Positions 9,429 to 18,328 of a DNA stretch of 64,000 nucleotides are shown in pieces. The stretch's first letter is position 1, and the number at the start of each line of letters is the position of its first letter. The stretch is from Bacillota bacterium (GTDB lineage Bacteria > Bacillota > Clostridia > Oscillospirales > Ruminococcaceae): contig JAEWLW010000044.1 in the NCBI GenBank assembly GCA_023457355.1, positions 4,503 through 68,502 of the forward strand, read 5' to 3'. A program made the position numbers and the translations under genes. The notes beneath the pieces were generated by a model that had not been told where the DNA came from, did not search any database, and was given only the letters and a program-made list of their open reading frames with translations.

Positions 9429-10031
9429 TCAAATTGAACAAAAACTATTACTCTTCTTTTTCTTGTTCCAATCCATACTGCCGTTATGGCTGATAATTTT
9501 TGCAGGGACGCCGGCAACAGTTACGTTCGGCTCAGTTACGCTTTTATTTACGACCGCGTTTGCCCCGACGGCAACATGATCCGCAATGACCACATTGCCC
9601 AATATTACCGCGCCCACCCCGACAGTCACGCCGTTGCCGAGCGTCGGTACATCGTCATTGGTACCGCCTGCGACAATGGAAGTATTCATGTGCAAAGAGC
9701 AATTTTTACCAAGCGTAACTTTGCTATTCAATAAAACAGGGCCCAGATGGACTATACGAAGTCCGCAACCGCAACAGTTGAGCGGTATATGCAGTGAATA
9801 TCTTTTTTGAAGTATAATTAGTTTTAGTACATTAAGTATAAATCTGAGCTTTTTCCCGGTATTTTTATAATACTCTGCTTTTCGTAAAAGCAGTTGGTGT
9901 CTTTTGAGAATTGCCACTTCATTTATTTGAAATATATAGAAAAGCTTACCGCAAGGGTAGAACGCAAGCTCTGTTTTCAGCCATTCACTAAGCTGCTTTT
10001 TTGAATTAATTCTTTCGTCTATATTCAACAT
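9429..10031 (-). CDS. Serine-acetyltransferase-like hexapeptide-repeat acyltransferase
   Basis: This protein has 200 residues. The C-terminal half is a left-handed beta-helix of hexapeptide repeats, seen in TLGNGVTVGVGAVILGNVVI and VAVGANAVVNKSVTEP, ending in the usual VAGVPAKII cap. The N-terminal helical part resembles small CysE-like capsule acetyltransferases. In this operon it most likely O-acetylates a sugar or a lipid-linked intermediate rather than serine. It follows the upstream GT4 stop by 5 nt and has a weak ribosome site, which suggests coupling. Confidence 0.85.
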   Translation of the reverse strand: MLNIDERINSKKQLSEWLKTELAFYPCGKLFYIFQINEVAILKRHQLLLRKAEYYKNTGKKLRFILNVLKLIILQKRYSLHIPLNCCGCGLRIVHLGPVLLNSKVTLGKNCSLHMNTSIVAGGTNDDVPTLGNGVTVGVGAVILGNVVIADHVAVGANAVVNKSVTEPNVTVAGVPAKIISHNGSMDWNKKKKSNSFCSI

Positions 10032-10036
10032 GATTT

Positions 10037-11218
10037 TTATTTACTTTCTTCGGCAGAAAGCAAATATCCTTTCATCGAATTAATGTATTGTCTGTAATCG
10101 AAATAAAGCTCGGCTGTTTGCTTTGCCCGCTCCCTCAAAGAATCGTTTTTGTCCAGCAGATTCAATGCTCTGCGAAGTGCTTCCGTACACGCCTTTACCG
10201 TATCGTCTTCCACCACGATTCCGTTTACTCCGTCTTTCAGATATGTTCCGATGTCACCCGTAATATTGGCTATCATCGGAACGCCCGCCGCGAAGCTCTC
10301 CACCATCTTGGTGGAAAATCCAGCGTTTGTCCTGAGCGAGGGCTTGCGAATCAGAATTGTGAAATGACATTCGTTAAGGAAACGCGGAATGTCCTCCTGT
10401 ACGGCTCTGCCGTGTATAATGACGCTGTTTTTTACCCTGCCGAGAATTTCCCGCTTCGCTCCCATATATTTATCCATCTGCTCCGGCGTGGGGCCCCAGA
10501 TATTGAATTCAATATTTTCACGAATGTCCAATGGCAAAGCATCGATAGCTTCGATTACCGTGCCGAGTTCGTCTTTCCCTACGCCGGGTACTCCTGCGTA
10601 GGCGATTCTCAGTTTGTCGGTACTCAACCGGATTTTACGCACATCCCATTTTTTGTCGTTCAAATCAACGATGTTCGGAATCATGATCGACTTGACACCG
10701 TTTTGGGTATAATAACCATAAAGCAAAGAACTGATGAGAATCGCTTTGTCGGCATGCTTAGCATTAAACGGATTAAGCTCTGTCATATTTTCAACGGTAC
10801 GGGCATCGTTTTCACTTACGAAGCAGTCCTTTGTATACCATTCACAGTTAAAGGCGCCGTATTCCATGCCGTTCTTTTTACAATATTTATATATCGACCT
10901 AGCGGTTGAACGCGTTCCTCCGTACAGAAAAACGAGATTCGTATTTTCAATTTTTGAGAGACGGTGTTTCGCGTATTGATCCCAATACCTGTCATACAGA
11001 TAAACGACAGCCTTGTTATGGTGCACAGCGTCGAAATTGATATAGTCGATACCCTCAAATGCTCCCGACACCGGATATTCTGTTTTCAGTCCTCGACGGC
11101 AGCCGAGAACGGTCACGTGATTACCCGAGGCGGTAATAGCCCTGCACACATTCAGAACATAGGTCGACACGGCAGCTCCATCGGGAAACGGAGCCTTCGT
11201 CAGAATCACAATATTCAT
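10037..11218 (-). CDS. Glycosyltransferase family 4-like
   Basis: This 393-residue GT-B protein has the N-terminus MNIVILTKAPFPDGAAVSTY and a C-terminal donor site FSTKMVESFAAGVPMIANITG. It is divergent from the other transferases in the operon: the first Glu of the GT4 E-x7-E pair appears shifted. It begins 6 nt after the upstream glycosyltransferase stop, so it belongs to the same transcript. It is probably responsible for one glycosidic bond of the repeat unit. The donor is not predictable. Confidence 0.85.
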   Translation of the reverse strand: MNIVILTKAPFPDGAAVSTYVLNVCRAITASGNHVTVLGCRRGLKTEYPVSGAFEGIDYINFDAVHHNKAVVYLYDRYWDQYAKHRLSKIENTNLVFLYGGTRSTARSIYKYCKKNGMEYGAFNCEWYTKDCFVSENDARTVENMTELNPFNAKHADKAILISSLLYGYYTQNGVKSIMIPNIVDLNDKKWDVRKIRLSTDKLRIAYAGVPGVGKDELGTVIEAIDALPLDIRENIEFNIWGPTPEQMDKYMGAKREILGRVKNSVIIHGRAVQEDIPRFLNECHFTILIRKPSLRTNAGFSTKMVESFAAGVPMIANITGDIGTYLKDGVNGIVVEDDTVKACTEALRRALNLLDKNDSLRERAKQTAELYFDYRQYINSMKGYLLSAEESK

Positions 11219-11224
11219 ATCATC

Positions 11225-12313
11225 TCATCGCCCCTGTTTATTCTTGATTGCCGATTCGATGCAATCATCCCAGCTTTTCTTTACCTTATCCAGTGAGTAA
11301 ACCTTGGTAACTTCCTTTGCGTTTTTCGAATACTCCACAGAGCGCTCTGTGTTGGCGCACAAATCCAGAACAGCTTCCATAAAGGCCTGTCTGTCCCCCA
11401 CGTCGATCACGGCGCATCTTCTCCCGTAATCGGACAACTCATCAATTCCCGGATTGCATCTGAAAGCAACACTCGGAAGTCCCACCGCAAGCGCTTCGCT
11501 CAGCGCGTTCGGAAAGCCTTCGCTTTTTGACGACATCAGGTATATATCGGAATCGCAAAGGACTCCATATGTATCATTCGTATAACCTTTAAGAAAAGCG
11601 GCATCCGAAAGTCCGAGTTCATCAATTCGCTTCCGCAACTGTTCCTCATACGGTCCGCGACCATATATGAAAAGCTCGGTATCGGGGTTACGGCGGTGAA
11701 TTTCGGAGAACATTTCAAGCATAACGTCAAATTGCTTTGAGGCATTCAGACGTCCGCAGGAAATCAAACGCCTTTTCTCATTGCTGTCGGAAACGGACTT
11801 GAAGCGATCTGGCTTTGCGATATAATTCGGCGTAACAGCGCATTTGTCCTCGTATTTTCCATTATATAACGACGTGAATTCCGAAAACTGCACAGTAATC
11901 ATATCTGCGCGCCAATACGCTACATTCATTAAAAGATTCCACGGAAATTTAAGCGACAAATCCGACGGGCATATACGTTCGCACGATATAATCGGAAGCT
12001 TACTGTGAAGCTGACCTAAACCGATAAAAATGTTGTTAATTGTCAGGAATGAAATAACAACGTCGGGCTGTATCTCTTTGATTTCATTTTTCAGCCACCT
12101 GATTTGAAACAGCACCTTTTTCAAAGCGCCGCTCGGCTTTTTATTGGCAGACAGTTCGTGAAATTTCACGTTTAAGCATTCGTATCTTTTATCGGACGTC
12201 TGATGCGTGAGAAGCACATAAACCTCGTCCATTTTCGCATATTCTGTTGATAGCAACTGAATGATGTTTCCGGCACCGCCGGAATAGTCATCTACCACAA
12301 ATACGATTTTCAT
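11225..12313 (-). CDS. Glycosyltransferase family 4
   Basis: This 362-residue GT4 enzyme begins MKIVFVVDDYSGGAGNIIQ and carries SCGRLNASKQFDVMLEMF in the second Rossmann domain. The donor-binding motif EGFPNALSEALAVGLPSV has the canonical E-x7-E. The start overlaps the polymerase gene by 26 nt, and AGGGG sits just upstream of ATG. Both suggest translation coupled to the Wzy-like protein. Its role is one sugar transfer in repeat-unit assembly; the exact sugar is unknown. Confidence 0.9.
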   Translation of the reverse strand: MKIVFVVDDYSGGAGNIIQLLSTEYAKMDEVYVLLTHQTSDKRYECLNVKFHELSANKKPSGALKKVLFQIRWLKNEIKEIQPDVVISFLTINNIFIGLGQLHSKLPIISCERICPSDLSLKFPWNLLMNVAYWRADMITVQFSEFTSLYNGKYEDKCAVTPNYIAKPDRFKSVSDSNEKRRLISCGRLNASKQFDVMLEMFSEIHRRNPDTELFIYGRGPYEEQLRKRIDELGLSDAAFLKGYTNDTYGVLCDSDIYLMSSKSEGFPNALSEALAVGLPSVAFRCNPGIDELSDYGRRCAVIDVGDRQAFMEAVLDLCANTERSVEYSKNAKEVTKVYSLDKVKKSWDDCIESAIKNKQGR

Positions 12314-13670
12314 ATTTTCCCCTACAATGTTTCATTTCGGTATTTGACTTTTCTATCAAGCTTTCAATTGTGCATTCATCAGCACTATGCGGAATTGCAA
12401 CTGCTAACATAAACCAAAACAAAACTTGATCAGTAAAACTATTGGTTAATGAAACAGATATTAGAATAAAGTAAAGACCAATACTTATTAAGCTTTTATA
12501 TAATTTTCCTTGCGTAATCATTTGCTTAATTGGCTTAATGTATACAGTGAAACAGTACATAATACCTACCGGCAATCCAAATAGAGCAGCCATATAGAGT
12601 GGCAATTCATGCACATCACTACTGGCAAGAGTTAATACAGCAGGCTGCCCTAAGGAACCAAATAGTAAGTTGTCCTTAATATAAGACAAACCGTTAATTC
12701 GGCGAATATTTCTTGATTCAAAAGAAACCTGAATATTAGAATTGTTGAAATATTTAAGTATCATTTCAGGGTTAATGACAATATAAGCAATAATTACAAG
12801 AAACAAAGCAAGAGCTATTGATTTTTTGCCAGCTTTTTGTTCGACAATTAAGTAATATATAATTATTGATAAAATAATTCCGAATATCGGGCCTCTCATT
12901 CCAGAATTAGCCCATAATAACAGGCCCAAAAAAGATATCACAAGTAACAATATTTTTGAAAATACTTTTTTACTTTTACAAGTAACGCAAAAGAACAAGA
13001 ACGCTGTTGTAGCCCCATAAAATCCGGTATCATTACTATTATGGAAAATTGAAATTTGATTAAAAGAATACTTATTAGTTAAGGAACTAAATAATGTGAA
13101 TATATTGGCTGAGGATACATCGAATTGTATCGCATTTTGCATGGATAGGTAGTTAATTCCTTTTATCACATCAAGTCCGTGATAATTTACTTGAGGCAAA
13201 TAAATCACAGCCAACGCGAGAATAGTTTGAAAACCAGTAAAAAACATAAGTAGTTTCAGCAATTTTTCTTTATCGTATCGTAATAGAAGGATAGCAATAA
13301 AAATCGGACTATAATCTGCAATTTCGGAGAACAAAACTCCAATAAACACAATATCTTCGTCAAAACTGCGTATAATAACGCAAGTGAAAATGCACAGAAT
13401 AATGCACACGCACAATAATATTTGAGATATTGTGTATTTTGTAGCCTTGACTTTAAAATTATAGTGAATAAAAATGAAAATGAATGAGAATATCAATATG
13501 GTATTCATAAAAAATTGAAAATTATGAAATCCCATTTCCATGAATGAAGATACGCCAAGAGCATCTTTAGTTGATGCAGTTATTCCATATAAAACCACAA
13601 ACAAACTTGGATCATAAACCGATAAAAATACGCCAATTACTAATATTATGACTGGCAATATACTATTCAT
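12288..13670 (-). CDS. Polysaccharide polymerase, Wzy-like (O-antigen ligase/polymerase type)
   Basis: This hydrophobic protein of 460 residues has roughly 11-13 predicted membrane segments and a large extracytoplasmic loop between about residues 150 and 210. That is the usual topology of Wzy polymerases, which share little sequence. A GMRGPIFGI stretch in the second half resembles the short conserved region of this group. The gene is markedly AT-richer than its neighbours, a common sign of horizontal acquisition for wzy. With the flippase gene it defines a Wzx/Wzy-dependent pathway. The call rests on topology and context. Confidence 0.82.
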   Translation of the reverse strand: MNSILPVIILVIGVFLSVYDPSLFVVLYGITASTKDALGVSSFMEMGFHNFQFFMNTILIFSFIFIFIHYNFKVKATKYTISQILLCVCIILCIFTCVIIRSFDEDIVFIGVLFSEIADYSPIFIAILLLRYDKEKLLKLLMFFTGFQTILALAVIYLPQVNYHGLDVIKGINYLSMQNAIQFDVSSANIFTLFSSLTNKYSFNQISIFHNSNDTGFYGATTAFLFFCVTCKSKKVFSKILLLVISFLGLLLWANSGMRGPIFGIILSIIIYYLIVEQKAGKKSIALALFLVIIAYIVINPEMILKYFNNSNIQVSFESRNIRRINGLSYIKDNLLFGSLGQPAVLTLASSDVHELPLYMAALFGLPVGIMYCFTVYIKPIKQMITQGKLYKSLISIGLYFILISVSLTNSFTDQVLFWFMLAVAIPHSADECTIESLIEKSNTEMKHCRGKYENRICGR

Positions 13671-13680
13671 TTATTAAAAT

Positions 13681-14736
13681 CTACTCCTTATCCAACAAGT
13701 CATAATATTTTGACAATACTATCTCTGGCTTGTATTTTGCAGCATCTTCGATATTGTTTTTTGAAATTCTGATCCATTCGTTCCGGTTATTATATAACCG
13801 AAGCAAAGCTTGACAAAGAGCAGCTGGATTCTTTATAGGTACAAGATATCCGTTTCTGTTATCAATAATAACATCTTTATTATATAACCAGTCAGTTGCG
13901 ATCATAGGCACTCCGGCATTATATGCATCGACTACATTTCCAGGGAATCCCTCGCCATAATAAAATGTTGGAAACAGCATTGCGAAATAGTCTTTAAGCG
14001 TTTCCGTGGTTCTATCAAATTTCAATACGCCGCCGTATGAAGCAAATGCCGCATTTTGCAAAAGAAGTTGATCAAAATGTTGTTTATACTCAAGTGCAAC
14101 CATTCCGAATATATCCAGATGGATATATTCTCCACCAAGCTGCTCATTAGCCATTTTTACAGCAATAAAAGCATCTTCAATTCCTTTTGAATTGTTGATT
14201 CGTGACATTGTGCAGACTTTTACATATTTATCATTGTTTACAAGAATTTCAGAAACATCGCGTGTGGGCAATCTTTTTAAATTTGAAAGAATATGTATAT
14301 TGTCAAGTCCTAACGCTTCCAGATTATTTCTAATGTTTTGGGTTTGAACAAACAAAGCCTTGTATTTTTTCAACATTCGAAGATAGTATTTTTTGTTTTT
14401 GAGAAGATTTGGCAGATATCCTCCAATAACAACGTCGTACAGCTTGTGCCTGAAAAAGATATTGAAAAAATCATATATCGGAACAACGGTTTTAAAACCG
14501 TTATCAGCCGGAAAAATAACAATTTTATCGCATTTTGCCAGAAGTCTTACCGTTCCGAACAGGAATGAAAAGGGATGCCTTTTCCAACCGTTCGTATTCA
14601 ATATCATGAGATTTTCCTCGCCGTAGCGTGCTTTCATCTCCTGAGTTATTATTGTCGTCCTGACCGCCTGACCGTCCGCTATCGGACCTCCATCGCCGAG
14701 CTGCCCCCATATTCCGATTTTTTTCTTTGTTTTCAC
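13681..14736 (-). CDS. Glycosyltransferase family 4
   Basis: This 351-residue protein has the GT4 donor motif GEGFPGNVVDAYNAGVPMIA in its C-terminal domain and KIGIWGQLGDGGPIADGQ at the N-terminus. A longer reading from 14781 would overlap the preceding gene by 44 nt. GTG 14736 is preferred because it follows the upstream stop directly (TGATGTG), with AGGA about 5 nt before it. It probably adds one residue of the repeat. Confidence 0.87.
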   Translation of the reverse strand: MKTKKKIGIWGQLGDGGPIADGQAVRTTIITQEMKARYGEENLMILNTNGWKRHPFSFLFGTVRLLAKCDKIVIFPADNGFKTVVPIYDFFNIFFRHKLYDVVIGGYLPNLLKNKKYYLRMLKKYKALFVQTQNIRNNLEALGLDNIHILSNLKRLPTRDVSEILVNNDKYVKVCTMSRINNSKGIEDAFIAVKMANEQLGGEYIHLDIFGMVALEYKQHFDQLLLQNAAFASYGGVLKFDRTTETLKDYFAMLFPTFYYGEGFPGNVVDAYNAGVPMIATDWLYNKDVIIDNRNGYLVPIKNPAALCQALLRLYNNRNEWIRISKNNIEDAAKYKPEIVLSKYYDLLDKE

Positions 14737-14737
14737 A

Positions 14738-15961
14738 TCAATCCTGCTCTCTGCTTTTTGCAACCCGTGCAAAAACATCAATTAACTTGGCGATGCTTAC
14801 AGTACTCGAATAATTCTTCTTTCCGAATTCGTAAGCATGCTCCACCATGCATTTTAAAGTTTCCGGCGAGTTGCGAAGTTCTCTGACCTTTTTAGCTAAG
14901 CCGTCATAATCATTTATATCGACAGATACTCCTATGTTATACTCAGCAAACATTTTCGCGTAATGTGAATCTGCTTCCACAGAATTTACAATCACTCTTT
15001 TACACGCCATAAGTATTGGCGCTTTACTCGGAATGCCGTTTCCGATTACGCCCTTTTGAAGCGGTATGATACACAAATCACATGTACTATAAACATCGGG
15101 AACAAGTTCCACAGGTTGTAACGGATAGAACGAAATATTACTTAAGTCGCGCAGCGAAGCTTCCTTCTGGAATTTCTGTTTCACATTTCCATCGCCGACT
15201 ATCTGAATCTCAATATTCTTTTCTGTTTTTAACCGTTCCGCCAGTTCTATCACGGTGTGATAATTAAACACATATCCCACCGTACCGGCAAACTGAACAT
15301 AGAATTTATCATCTGGTATGGAGTATTTCTCGATAAACCTGTTCTCGCGGCGCGGGATTTCCCTTATGTTTTTCACATCATACCATGCAGGAACGATAAA
15401 AACACGTTCCGGGGCGGCTCCCTGCTCAACGACCTTGGTTTTCATGTCCTCGCCGAGTACAACCACGGCCGCCGCCATCTTATAGCAGGGCTTCTGCATC
15501 ACTCGCAGAGTGTTGTAAACAAATTTGCTCCCTATTACGCCGATATCGTAAGCATGCCCGGGAAAAACATCATAAATGGAATATACTATTGGGAGCTTAC
15601 GCTTAAACAGGCGCAACAATATCATCGGAAATATTATGGTAGGATTGGATTGAAGATATATTACATCGACATCTTTGACTTTTTTCCAATATTTCATTGC
15701 TTGAAACGCATAGTGAAAATCATTGAGATAGCGTTTAATAAAATTCGTTTTATCAACAACTTTACGAACTATCGTATCGCATGTGAATTTTTCTTTACCT
15801 TTCAAGGATGCAGGAATGTCTTGATTAAAGCCATTTCTGTGGCTCTGTATCAAGTGAACGCTGTTGCCGCTATCCAAAAAGCCATTTATCATCGTTTCAG
15901 CCATCTGGTTGTTGGGATTGGGGGTATCAAATCCCTCAGCAGTAATAAAAAGTATTTTCAT
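14738..15961 (-). CDS. Glycosyltransferase family 4, WbuB-like
   Basis: This 407-residue transferase begins MKILFITAEGFDTPNPNNQM and contains VYSIYDVFPGHAYDIGV in its N-terminal domain, a pattern typical of WbuB-type GT4 enzymes. These often transfer FucNAc or related amino sugars as the second residue. The C-terminal donor region is NGIPSKAPILMACKR. It overlaps the priming transferase by four bases (ATGA), so it is probably the first transferase acting after priming. Because the operon makes UDP-FucNAc, a FucNAc transferase role is attractive but only an inference. Confidence 0.88.
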   Translation of the reverse strand: MKILFITAEGFDTPNPNNQMAETMINGFLDSGNSVHLIQSHRNGFNQDIPASLKGKEKFTCDTIVRKVVDKTNFIKRYLNDFHYAFQAMKYWKKVKDVDVIYLQSNPTIIFPMILLRLFKRKLPIVYSIYDVFPGHAYDIGVIGSKFVYNTLRVMQKPCYKMAAAVVVLGEDMKTKVVEQGAAPERVFIVPAWYDVKNIREIPRRENRFIEKYSIPDDKFYVQFAGTVGYVFNYHTVIELAERLKTEKNIEIQIVGDGNVKQKFQKEASLRDLSNISFYPLQPVELVPDVYSTCDLCIIPLQKGVIGNGIPSKAPILMACKRVIVNSVEADSHYAKMFAEYNIGVSVDINDYDGLAKKVRELRNSPETLKCMVEHAYEFGKKNYSSTVSIAKLIDVFARVAKSREQD

Positions 15962-16587
15962 ATATTAACCGCTTCTTTCTGCGCTTCTTTTTTCAACTCC
16001 CCGGTTCCGCCTTCCACAACACCTTCTCGTTTGAGGACAGACTTAATTGTACCGATGAAACAGCGACAGTCCATGACAAATGACAGCTTATCTACATATA
16101 TACCGTCGAATCTTGCTTTATCAGCGATTTCGAGAGCATCACGTCCGTTGATCTGTGCCCAACCGGACAAACCCGGTCGTATATTATTAACGCCGTACTT
16201 ATCCCGTTCTTTAATCAAATCGTACTGATTCCAAAGAGCCGGGCGGGGCCCGATTATCGACATCTGGCCTACAAGAATGTTTAATATTTGCGGGAGTTCA
16301 TCGAGACTTGTTTTTCGCAGGAATTTTCCGACTTTTGTTATGTATTGTTGCGAATTTTCAAGCATGTGTGTCGGTGTATCATGCGGTGTACTCATCTTCA
16401 TACTGCGAAATTTCAAGATCTTAAACAGCTTATTGTTCTTTCCGACTCGTTTTTGTTTAAAAAAAATAGGTCCCGGATCATCTATTACAATTGTAGCTGC
16501 AATTATAAGAAATACCGGCGACAGCACAATAATGCCGCAAAGCGACAGCACGATGTCAAGAAATCGCTTTAAAAACGCTTTATACAT
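15958..16587 (-). CDS. Undecaprenyl-phosphate sugar-phosphate transferase (priming transferase)
   Basis: This 209-residue protein is a minimal bacterial sugar transferase. It has one N-terminal membrane helix (about residues 9-31), the FKQKRVGKNNKLFKILKFRS segment, the TSLDELPQ motif with its catalytic acidic pair, MSIIGPRPAL, and IRPGLSGWAQINGRD. It transfers a sugar-1-phosphate to undecaprenyl phosphate and so begins repeat-unit synthesis. ATG 16587 is preferred over TTG 16596 by its distance from GAGGA. It is the first gene of the operon. Confidence 0.93.
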   Translation of the reverse strand: MYKAFLKRFLDIVLSLCGIIVLSPVFLIIAATIVIDDPGPIFFKQKRVGKNNKLFKILKFRSMKMSTPHDTPTHMLENSQQYITKVGKFLRKTSLDELPQILNILVGQMSIIGPRPALWNQYDLIKERDKYGVNNIRPGLSGWAQINGRDALEIADKARFDGIYVDKLSFVMDCRCFIGTIKSVLKREGVVEGGTGELKKEAQKEAVNI

Positions 16588-16898
16588 ATATTCCAATCCT
16601 CGTAGTAAATTCTTAGTTTGAATTGCAACACGCGCGCCCTGATGTAAATAAGATAATTACATAACGCAACCATATATCCGTCAGAAACTTATCCTCGTTT
16701 TTATCCGAACGGTATGTAATCCTGTTTTATGTAGCAATCGCACCATTTTCATAGCAAAAAACGCTTATTTCAGCCGTTATAAGCTGTTTTCAAAATACCC
16801 TGTACTTAACTTGTTACCATTTAAAGAAATAACATTTCCCGTTTGAAAAAATAGCGTCGTGTTTGCCAGATTTTATGACTACAAGGCAACCTCTTTGA
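16588..16898. other. AT-rich gap upstream of the polysaccharide operon
   Basis: This stretch of about 310 bases separates the NeuD-like gene from the priming transferase, both on the minus strand. It must hold the operon leader or its promoter, but several TTGxxx/TAxxxT pairs compete and none is convincing. I see no ORF, no strong stem-loop and no riboswitch I can name. A long untranslated leader with antitermination would suit a capsule operon but cannot be shown from sequence. Confidence 0.5.
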
Positions 16899-17528
16899 CT
16901 AATTTTTTCTAACCGCCATACCGCATTCAATATGTGTCCAGTCAGCAATAGTTACATTACGCTCAATAATTGCACCACTGCTGATGATGCACCCCACGCC
17001 GATCTTAGCGTTTGCACTGATCGTAACCTTCGCCTCTATCACCGAGCCATAGCCAATATCAGCACTCGGGGAAACCGTAGCGGTACTATGTACCAACATT
17101 GGCAGAATAAAACCGAATTGCACCAGCATTTCAATCCACTTTTGACGTAGCGCATTGTTTCCGACAGATGGAATCGCAATTGGGTACTCATTTACATACT
17201 TCCAGCAGTTATTACAAGTATCCATCGCATAGGGGTTGTTCTCATCATCGTCCAAGAAAGCGATTTTCTTAAAAATACCCACATCCTGCGCTAGCTCTTT
17301 TACCACTTGCCCCTGACCACCTGCACCCAAAATCAGCAGATTCATCTGCTTCGCAAGCGGCTGTTTTGACAGTGCTGCTAGAGCCTTGTTTTTCTTCTCT
17401 TCGGCCCCTTCTCGGGTCTTGGCATAGCAATATCCATACACAATTTTGCCGTCCGGAGTTCTGTCTTTTTCGTAACGCGCTTCAAAACGCCCGTCGCTTC
17501 TAAGGCGAATATTTGACCCAGTTCTCAT
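16899..17528 (-). CDS. NeuD-like sugar acyltransferase fused to an integrase-type N-terminal domain
   Basis: The protein has 209 residues. Residues 1-55 (MRTGSNIRLRSDGRFEARYE, then DGKIVYGYCYAKT and an EEKKNKAL helix) look like the arm-binding/AP2-like N-terminal domain of tyrosine integrases. From about residue 58 (MNLLILGAGGQGQVVKELA) it is a NeuD/PglD-type acyltransferase with a Rossmann-like PglD domain and hexapeptide repeats (SADIGYGSVIEAKVTISANA). The beta-helix stops early at GMAVRKN, so the usual C-terminal coils and cap are short or missing. AAAGGGG precedes ATG 17528. Whether the fusion binds DNA, senses the nucleotide-sugar state or is a relic is unknown. Confidence 0.75.
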   Translation of the reverse strand: MRTGSNIRLRSDGRFEARYEKDRTPDGKIVYGYCYAKTREGAEEKKNKALAALSKQPLAKQMNLLILGAGGQGQVVKELAQDVGIFKKIAFLDDDENNPYAMDTCNNCWKYVNEYPIAIPSVGNNALRQKWIEMLVQFGFILPMLVHSTATVSPSADIGYGSVIEAKVTISANAKIGVGCIISSGAIIERNVTIADWTHIECGMAVRKN

Positions 17529-17841
17529 GTAATACCCCTTTAGTGGTCAAAAGCAGTCAATTGTTTCTTAAAACCTTGTTCATATTAGCATTATTTCCAT
17601 CAATTGTCAATATAGTGCACGTATTTATAAAAATTGCAACCATTAATAGTGGTCGATCGATGGTCAATGGTAGACGGCTTGTAGTAGTAACACGCAATTT
17701 AATATTCAATGCCACAATTAATATTTGTTACCAACAACAGAATAACGTCTTTTCCCCTCCCTATCTCACAAAAAAATTACGCCAAGGCTGCACTTTCGCC
17801 TTAGCGTAATTTTTCTACCCTTGATGGTCTTTGGTAAACAA
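17529..17841. other. Intergenic region with repeated GTCAAT motifs and a terminator
   Basis: This region of about 310 bases between the NeuD-like gene and ppnP holds the terminator listed separately. It also has several copies of a GTCAATT/GTCAATG motif near 17553, 17598-17607 and 17663. These could be integrase arm sites or simple AT-rich repetition. No credible CDS was found. Confidence 0.4.
17772..17815 (-). terminator. Intrinsic terminator after ppnP
   Basis: The stem AAATTACGCCAAGGC pairs with GCCTTAGCGTAATTT with one mismatch around a short loop. A-rich and T-rich flanks on either side make it work in both directions. It lies about 25 nt after the ppnP stop. Confidence 0.8.
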
Positions 17842-18159
17842 TTAGTCTTCAATATAAGAGCAGCAATAATCCGCAACACCATCTGTAGAGACCTTAAACT
17901 TACTGTTTGCTGGTACCTCAAACATTTGACCTTCACCATAGGCAACCCATGTTTGACTACCGGGGAGCAACGCGTTTAGCGTTCCCGACAGTACTTCCAT
18001 CTGCTCTTTCGCCGCTGTACCGAACTCATATTCTCCGGGCATAATAATGCCCAGCGTTTTGCGTGCGCCGTCAGCCAAATACACGGTACGGCTGGTTACC
18101 CTACCGTCATAGAATACATTTGCCTTTTTAACAATCGTTGCATTCTGAAATTGATCCAA
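17842..18159 (-). CDS. ppnP: Pyrimidine/purine nucleoside phosphorylase PpnP
   Basis: This small cupin of 105 residues corresponds to the PpnP/YaiE (DUF1255) family, which phosphorolyses several nucleosides. Family features are NVFYDGRVTSRTVYLADG, a GIIMPGEYEFGTAAKEQM core, LSGTLNALLPGS, and an FEVPANSKFKV strand near the end. A longer reading back to 18243 lacks a ribosome site. TTG 18159 follows GGGGG at proper spacing and gives the normal family length. It is monocistronic, between two terminators. Confidence 0.85.
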   Translation of the reverse strand: MDQFQNATIVKKANVFYDGRVTSRTVYLADGARKTLGIIMPGEYEFGTAAKEQMEVLSGTLNALLPGSQTWVAYGEGQMFEVPANSKFKVSTDGVADYCCSYIED

Positions 18160-18264
18160 GATAATACCCCCGGAAGTTATTTTTACGATACTACCACAAA
18201 CTACTGCAATATAGCAATCATTTTTTATCATCAAGCGCCGCAATAAAACCCTAAAAATGAAAAA

Positions 18265-18304
18265 ACATAATCTTTACAAGCATTAAGCTATGTAGAGATT
18301 ATGT
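18265..18304 (-). terminator. Stem-loop terminator after the integrase gene
   Basis: The 14-bp stem ACATAATCTTTACA / TGTAGAGATTATGT has one mismatch and a 12-nt loop. It lies 25 nt downstream of the integrase stop on the minus strand. Confidence 0.6.
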
Positions 18305-18328
18305 GTATATGGAAGGCTCGTTCGTTAA

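Noticed and set aside
10088..10909. 273-codon plus-strand frame
   Set aside because: It is antisense to the GT4 gene at 10037-11218, has no ribosome site, and its translation resembles no protein.
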